Assembly (NCBI GenBank): GCA_900542805.1
Contig: UQOW01000007.1
Span: 13,753-77,752, forward strand
Direction: 5' to 3'
From: an uncultured Sutterella sp.
GTDB lineage: Bacteria; Pseudomonadota; Gammaproteobacteria; Burkholderiales; Burkholderiaceae_F
Length of the DNA: 64,000 bases
In this document: positions 61,325-64,000 of the stretch, piece after piece
Layout of the letters: each line of letters begins with the position of its first letter
How positions within the stretch are numbered: position 1 is the stretch's first letter
Position numbers and translations under genes: made by a program
The notes under the pieces: generated by a model
The model's input: the letters and a program-made list of their open reading frames with translations, nothing else
Told to the model about the DNA's origin: nothing
Databases searched by the model: none

Positions 61325-62824
61325 ATGTGCGAAAGTGAACTTGAAAAAAAAGAGCCTGACGTGCACAGCCCCGATACCGAGGAGGTTTCCGCATTGGTGC
61401 CCGAAGAGGCCAGTCTGGCCCTGTCTCAAATTACGCAGATTATCGAGCGGGAAGAGCAGAACGGATCGCGAAAAGCGACCGACCCGGAGCACCCGCTTGC
61501 CAAGCCCTTGAGCGACAAAGCCAAGGCAGACCTGCGAGAAGTTTTAAAGACACTTCACCCGGCCGACGTTGCGTATGTGCTCGAGGCACTCCCGCCGGAC
61601 GACCGTTTGGCTGTTTGGCAACTTGTCGATCACGAAGACGAAGGCGACGTGCTCGTTGAAGTGAGCGACGGCGTTCGCGAAACACTCATTGAGGCGATGA
61701 CGTCCGACGAGCTCGTCGATGCCGTCGAGTCCCTCGATACGGACGAAATCGCCGACATCGTGCAGGACTTGCCGCCCGATGTGGTTGCGGAAGTGCAAGA
61801 GGGCTTGTCGCATGAAGAGCGTGCTCAGCTACGCGCTGCGATGAGTTATCCGGAAAACAGTGTCGGCGCGCGCATGGACTTTGAGATGATTTCGGTCCGA
61901 GAAGACATCACGCTCGAAGCGGTTTTAAAGTACTTGCACCGATTTGAGAATCTCCCCGACCACACCGACCAGCTTTTCGTCGTCGATCGCAAGGGTCAGT
62001 TTCTCGGTGTTCTTCCCGTCAGTTTGATTTTGGTTCACGAGTCGTTCGTGACTGTCTCGGATTTGGTTCAGACAGATATTCTGACCTTAAACCCCCTGGA
62101 TAACGCCGAGGATGCGGCGCATGCCTTCGAGCGTTATGACCTTGTCAGTGCTCCGGTTGTCGACGAGGCAGGGCGCCTTGTCGGACGTTTGACCGTCAAC
62201 GACGTGCTCGATGTGATTCAGGAAGGCAATAACGAAGACCTCTTTGCCTCGGTCGGTTTAAGTGACGAGCAGGATATCTTCGGCAACGTCTGGGAGACGG
62301 CCAAGAGTCGGTGGCTGTGGCTCGGTGTGAACCTGTGTACGGCGTTTTTCGCCTCACGCGTGATCAACGCTTTTGACGGAACGATCGAACGCGTGGTTGC
62401 CTTGGCCGCTTTAATGCCCGTTGTGGCCGGAATGGCCGGTAATTCCGGGAATCAAACGCTCACGCTTCTTGTGCGCTCGCTGGCGATGGGTCAAGTAACC
62501 CGTTCCAATGAACAAGATCTTATTTACAAAGAAGTTTGGATTTCGGTCATCAACGGAATCGTCTGTGGTGCGATTGCCGGTTTTTTCGTTTGGCTCCTTT
62601 ACTTCGATAGTCCCTACGGGAAAACGCTTGGCTTTGTGATGTTCCTGGCGATGGTCCTTAATTTTGTCCTCGGGGCCGTAGTGGGGCTTGCCGTACCGCT
62701 TCTTTTAAAGTACTTCGGACGAGATCCGGCCTTAGGGGGGTCGGTTTTACTAACGTTCTCGACCGATTCCGGAGGCTTTTTGATTTTTCTTGGCCTGGCG
62801 ACGCTGTTTTTCCCGACTGGGTAG
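61325..62824 (+). CDS. mgtE: Magnesium transporter MgtE
   Basis: Mg2+ channel of the inner membrane. The 499 residues follow the MgtE plan: N domain of helical repeats (about 55-185, LHPADVAYVLEALPPDDRLAVW), a CBS pair (about 190-310) and five C-terminal helices (about 335-499) with VVAGMAGNSGNQTLTLLVRSLA forming the pore entry. An extra acidic N-terminal stretch of about 50 residues precedes the N domain. Confidence 0.93.
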   Translation: MCESELEKKEPDVHSPDTEEVSALVPEEASLALSQITQIIEREEQNGSRKATDPEHPLAKPLSDKAKADLREVLKTLHPADVAYVLEALPPDDRLAVWQLVDHEDEGDVLVEVSDGVRETLIEAMTSDELVDAVESLDTDEIADIVQDLPPDVVAEVQEGLSHEERAQLRAAMSYPENSVGARMDFEMISVREDITLEAVLKYLHRFENLPDHTDQLFVVDRKGQFLGVLPVSLILVHESFVTVSDLVQTDILTLNPLDNAEDAAHAFERYDLVSAPVVDEAGRLVGRLTVNDVLDVIQEGNNEDLFASVGLSDEQDIFGNVWETAKSRWLWLGVNLCTAFFASRVINAFDGTIERVVALAALMPVVAGMAGNSGNQTLTLLVRSLAMGQVTRSNEQDLIYKEVWISVINGIVCGAIAGFFVWLLYFDSPYGKTLGFVMFLAMVLNFVLGAVVGLAVPLLLKYFGRDPALGGSVLLTFSTDSGGFLIFLGLATLFFPTG

Positions 62825-62948
62825 TTTTGTTAAGTTCTGTTAGGTTTCATTTCGTTTCGCGAACAAAGGGAATCGGCTCGTTTGTTTCGCGCTAAAGTAT
62901 GCGCAGACAGACGATGGTAAGTCTGTTCGGGCACTACGGAGAAGTCAC

Positions 62949-63473
62949 ATGGGTAAGAAAATTGTCATGAGTGCCGTTGCGGCAAGTCTGGTTCTTTTAA
63001 GCGGATGCCAAAGCACGGGGGATACGTACCGGTCTGATACGTACTACGCCGGGTCCGTGAATCAGGCACAGGAAGTTAAAACCGTTCAAATTGTTGCGAT
63101 TTTGCCGGCACGCGTGGCTGTGCCCAACCGCGACGATCGCTCGCAGGCGCAAGCCGTGGGTGCCGTTCTCGGTGCCTTGGCCGGCATTGCTATCGGCAAC
63201 CAGGTACACAATGCCGGTCGTTCCGATCGCGTAATTGGCGGTGTAGCAGGCGGACTTGCCGGTATGACGCTCGCCGGTGTCGGGTCGGGTAACGAAAGCC
63301 TCGTCGACGGGGTCCAGATTACCTTCCGGTACGACGATAAACTCTTTAACTCGGCGCAGGTCGGTCGAGTTTGTGAGTTCAAGCCGGGGACGGCCGTTAT
63401 GGTTTCGCCGAGTCCGAACGAAACGCGTATTCAGCCGAACAATCCGGGCGGATGCCCGAAGACGACTCGTTAA
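62949..63473 (+). CDS. Glycine-zipper outer-membrane lipoprotein (SlyB/Pcp-like)
   Basis: A 174-residue lipoprotein: signal peptide with lipobox LLSGC (Cys20) and Gln at +2, favouring the outer membrane. The centre is a glycine-zipper (AVGAVLGALAGIAIGN and GGVAGGLAGMTLAGVG, about 75-120), as in SlyB/Pcp proteins, which respond to Mg2+ in enterobacteria; the position just after mgtE is noted but proves nothing. ACGGAGAAG precedes the ATG. Confidence 0.87.
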   Translation: MGKKIVMSAVAASLVLLSGCQSTGDTYRSDTYYAGSVNQAQEVKTVQIVAILPARVAVPNRDDRSQAQAVGAVLGALAGIAIGNQVHNAGRSDRVIGGVAGGLAGMTLAGVGSGNESLVDGVQITFRYDDKLFNSAQVGRVCEFKPGTAVMVSPSPNETRIQPNNPGGCPKTTR

Positions 63474-63485
63474 GGAGACGTTTTG

Positions 63486-63950
63486 ATGAAAAAAACGTTG
63501 TTGATGCTGGTGATGCTCGCCACAGCGCCCTTTACCATCGCGCAGACGGTTCCGCCGGACTATCCGGCCCAGCAAGATCGCTCCTTGGAAGCTCAAATTG
63601 AGTCAGTTCGCTTAAATTATGAAGACGTCAAAGCTAAGGCCGAGCAAAAACTTGCACGGGAAAAGGCTGCGGCTCAGAAGGCTAAAGCTCAGGAGGCCGC
63701 TCGGAAGGCCACCGCTGCCAAGAAGCTTGCGGCACAAAAGAAAGCCGCGCAATCGAAGGCTCAGGCCCGTGCCGATAAACTCGAAAAGCGTGCTGATGAG
63801 AGCGCGGAATTGGATTTGCAATTAAAGCGCTTAAAGGTGCGTCAGGCCACGGCCGGAACCGAGGTTGAAGAAGCCGTTGCCGCTGAGAAGGTCAAGCGCG
63901 CCAGCGAACTTGTCGATGCCGAACTGAAAAAGGCAACGGAACAAAATTGA
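63486..63950 (+). CDS. Exported Ala/Lys-rich coiled-coil protein
   Basis: Unrecognised protein of 154 residues: signal peptide (MKKTLLMLVMLATAPFTIAQ), then an almost continuous helical stretch of Ala, Lys, Gln and Glu with heptad character. It starts 12 nt after the lipoprotein gene and has AAGGAGACG upstream, so it is likely co-transcribed and acts in the same compartment. The ATG at 63486 is used rather than a TTG at 63483. Confidence 0.75.
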   Translation: MKKTLLMLVMLATAPFTIAQTVPPDYPAQQDRSLEAQIESVRLNYEDVKAKAEQKLAREKAAAQKAKAQEAARKATAAKKLAAQKKAAQSKAQARADKLEKRADESAELDLQLKRLKVRQATAGTEVEEAVAAEKVKRASELVDAELKKATEQN

Positions 63951-63953
63951 CTT

Positions 63954-63978
63954 CCTCCTCGCCCTGAAGGACGAGGAT
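63954..63978. mobile_element. Hairpin resembling an IS200/IS605-type element end, cut by window edge
   Basis: TCCTCG-CCCTGAAGGA-CGAGGA followed by TTCC is the type of subterminal palindrome found at ends of IS200/IS605 (TnpA/TnpB) elements. No transposase is visible to its left, so the element would lie to the right or be a solo end. It could also be a simple terminator of the preceding gene. Confidence 0.4.
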
Positions 63979-64000
63979 TCCCTACTGAGTCACGGGGCAA

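Overview
This window looks like ordinary core chromosome of a Gram-negative betaproteobacterium, most likely a Burkholderiales gut commensal of the Sutterella/Parasutterella type. That placement is inference: it rests on betaproteobacterial gene orders (accBC-prmA-DUF3426-pfkB; ftsYEX-rpoH; kdsDC-lptCAB-rpoN-ptsN-rapZ), moderate GC content, a DsbL/DsbI pair and the dominance of organic-acid and peptide-type transporters. Coding density is high. There is no rRNA, prophage or CRISPR array, and no complete insertion sequence.

Layout. 1-5.6 kb: a very long tandem-fused UvrA (leaves the left edge) behind apaH. 5.7-12.9 kb: galU, rfaE2, tRNA-Ala and tRNA-Glu, an Arg/Asp-rich unknown, rplU-rpmA-obg-proB, then trmL-rpoH on the other strand. 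13-15.5 kb: ftsY-ftsE-ftsX upstream of rpoH. 15.5-20.6 kb: rsmD, coaD, an NhaC-type antiporter and lptF-lptG. 20.6-25 kb: a lone amino-acid ABC ATPase and, divergent from it, a TAXI-type TRAP transporter with an exact sigma-54 promoter. 25-32 kb: ctpA, an EnvC-like amidase activator, gpmA, an inactive-looking rhodanese, secB, an orphan NarL-type regulator, a DAACS symporter. 32-37.8 kb: DUF554, HIT protein, tatABC, an MFS exporter, dsbL-dsbI. 37.9-40.9 kb: trpS, then a trpB2 gene preceded by a full Trp-codon leader peptide and attenuator. 41-47.4 kb: LPS and nitrogen-PTS block. 47.4-50.9 kb: a decayed gene, then a DUF3100 membrane protein, a small membrane partner and an M20 amidohydrolase. 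50.9-55.6 kb: pfkB-type kinase, DUF3426, prmA, accC, accB. 55.8-63.9 kb: an unknown, mpl, an esterase, an RNB exoribonuclease, aroE, mgtE, a glycine-zipper lipoprotein and a coiled-coil periplasmic protein. A hairpin resembling an IS200/IS605-type end sits at the right edge.

How genes fit together. Envelope assembly dominates: Kdo precursor synthesis (kdsD, kdsC), LPS export (lptA, B, C, F, G), heptose activation (rfaE2), UDP-glucose (galU), peptidoglycan recycling (mpl), division and septal hydrolysis (ftsEX with an EnvC-like activator), fatty acid initiation (accBC) and protein export and oxidative folding (secB, tatABC, dsbL-dsbI). RpoN encoded at 42.4-43.8 kb would recognise the promoter of the TRAP transporter at 21.65 kb. 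The strongest regulatory find is the three-segment transcription attenuator in front of trpB2 (39.37-39.50 kb), which would tie a free-standing tryptophan synthase beta chain to charged tRNA-Trp level, directly downstream of trpS.
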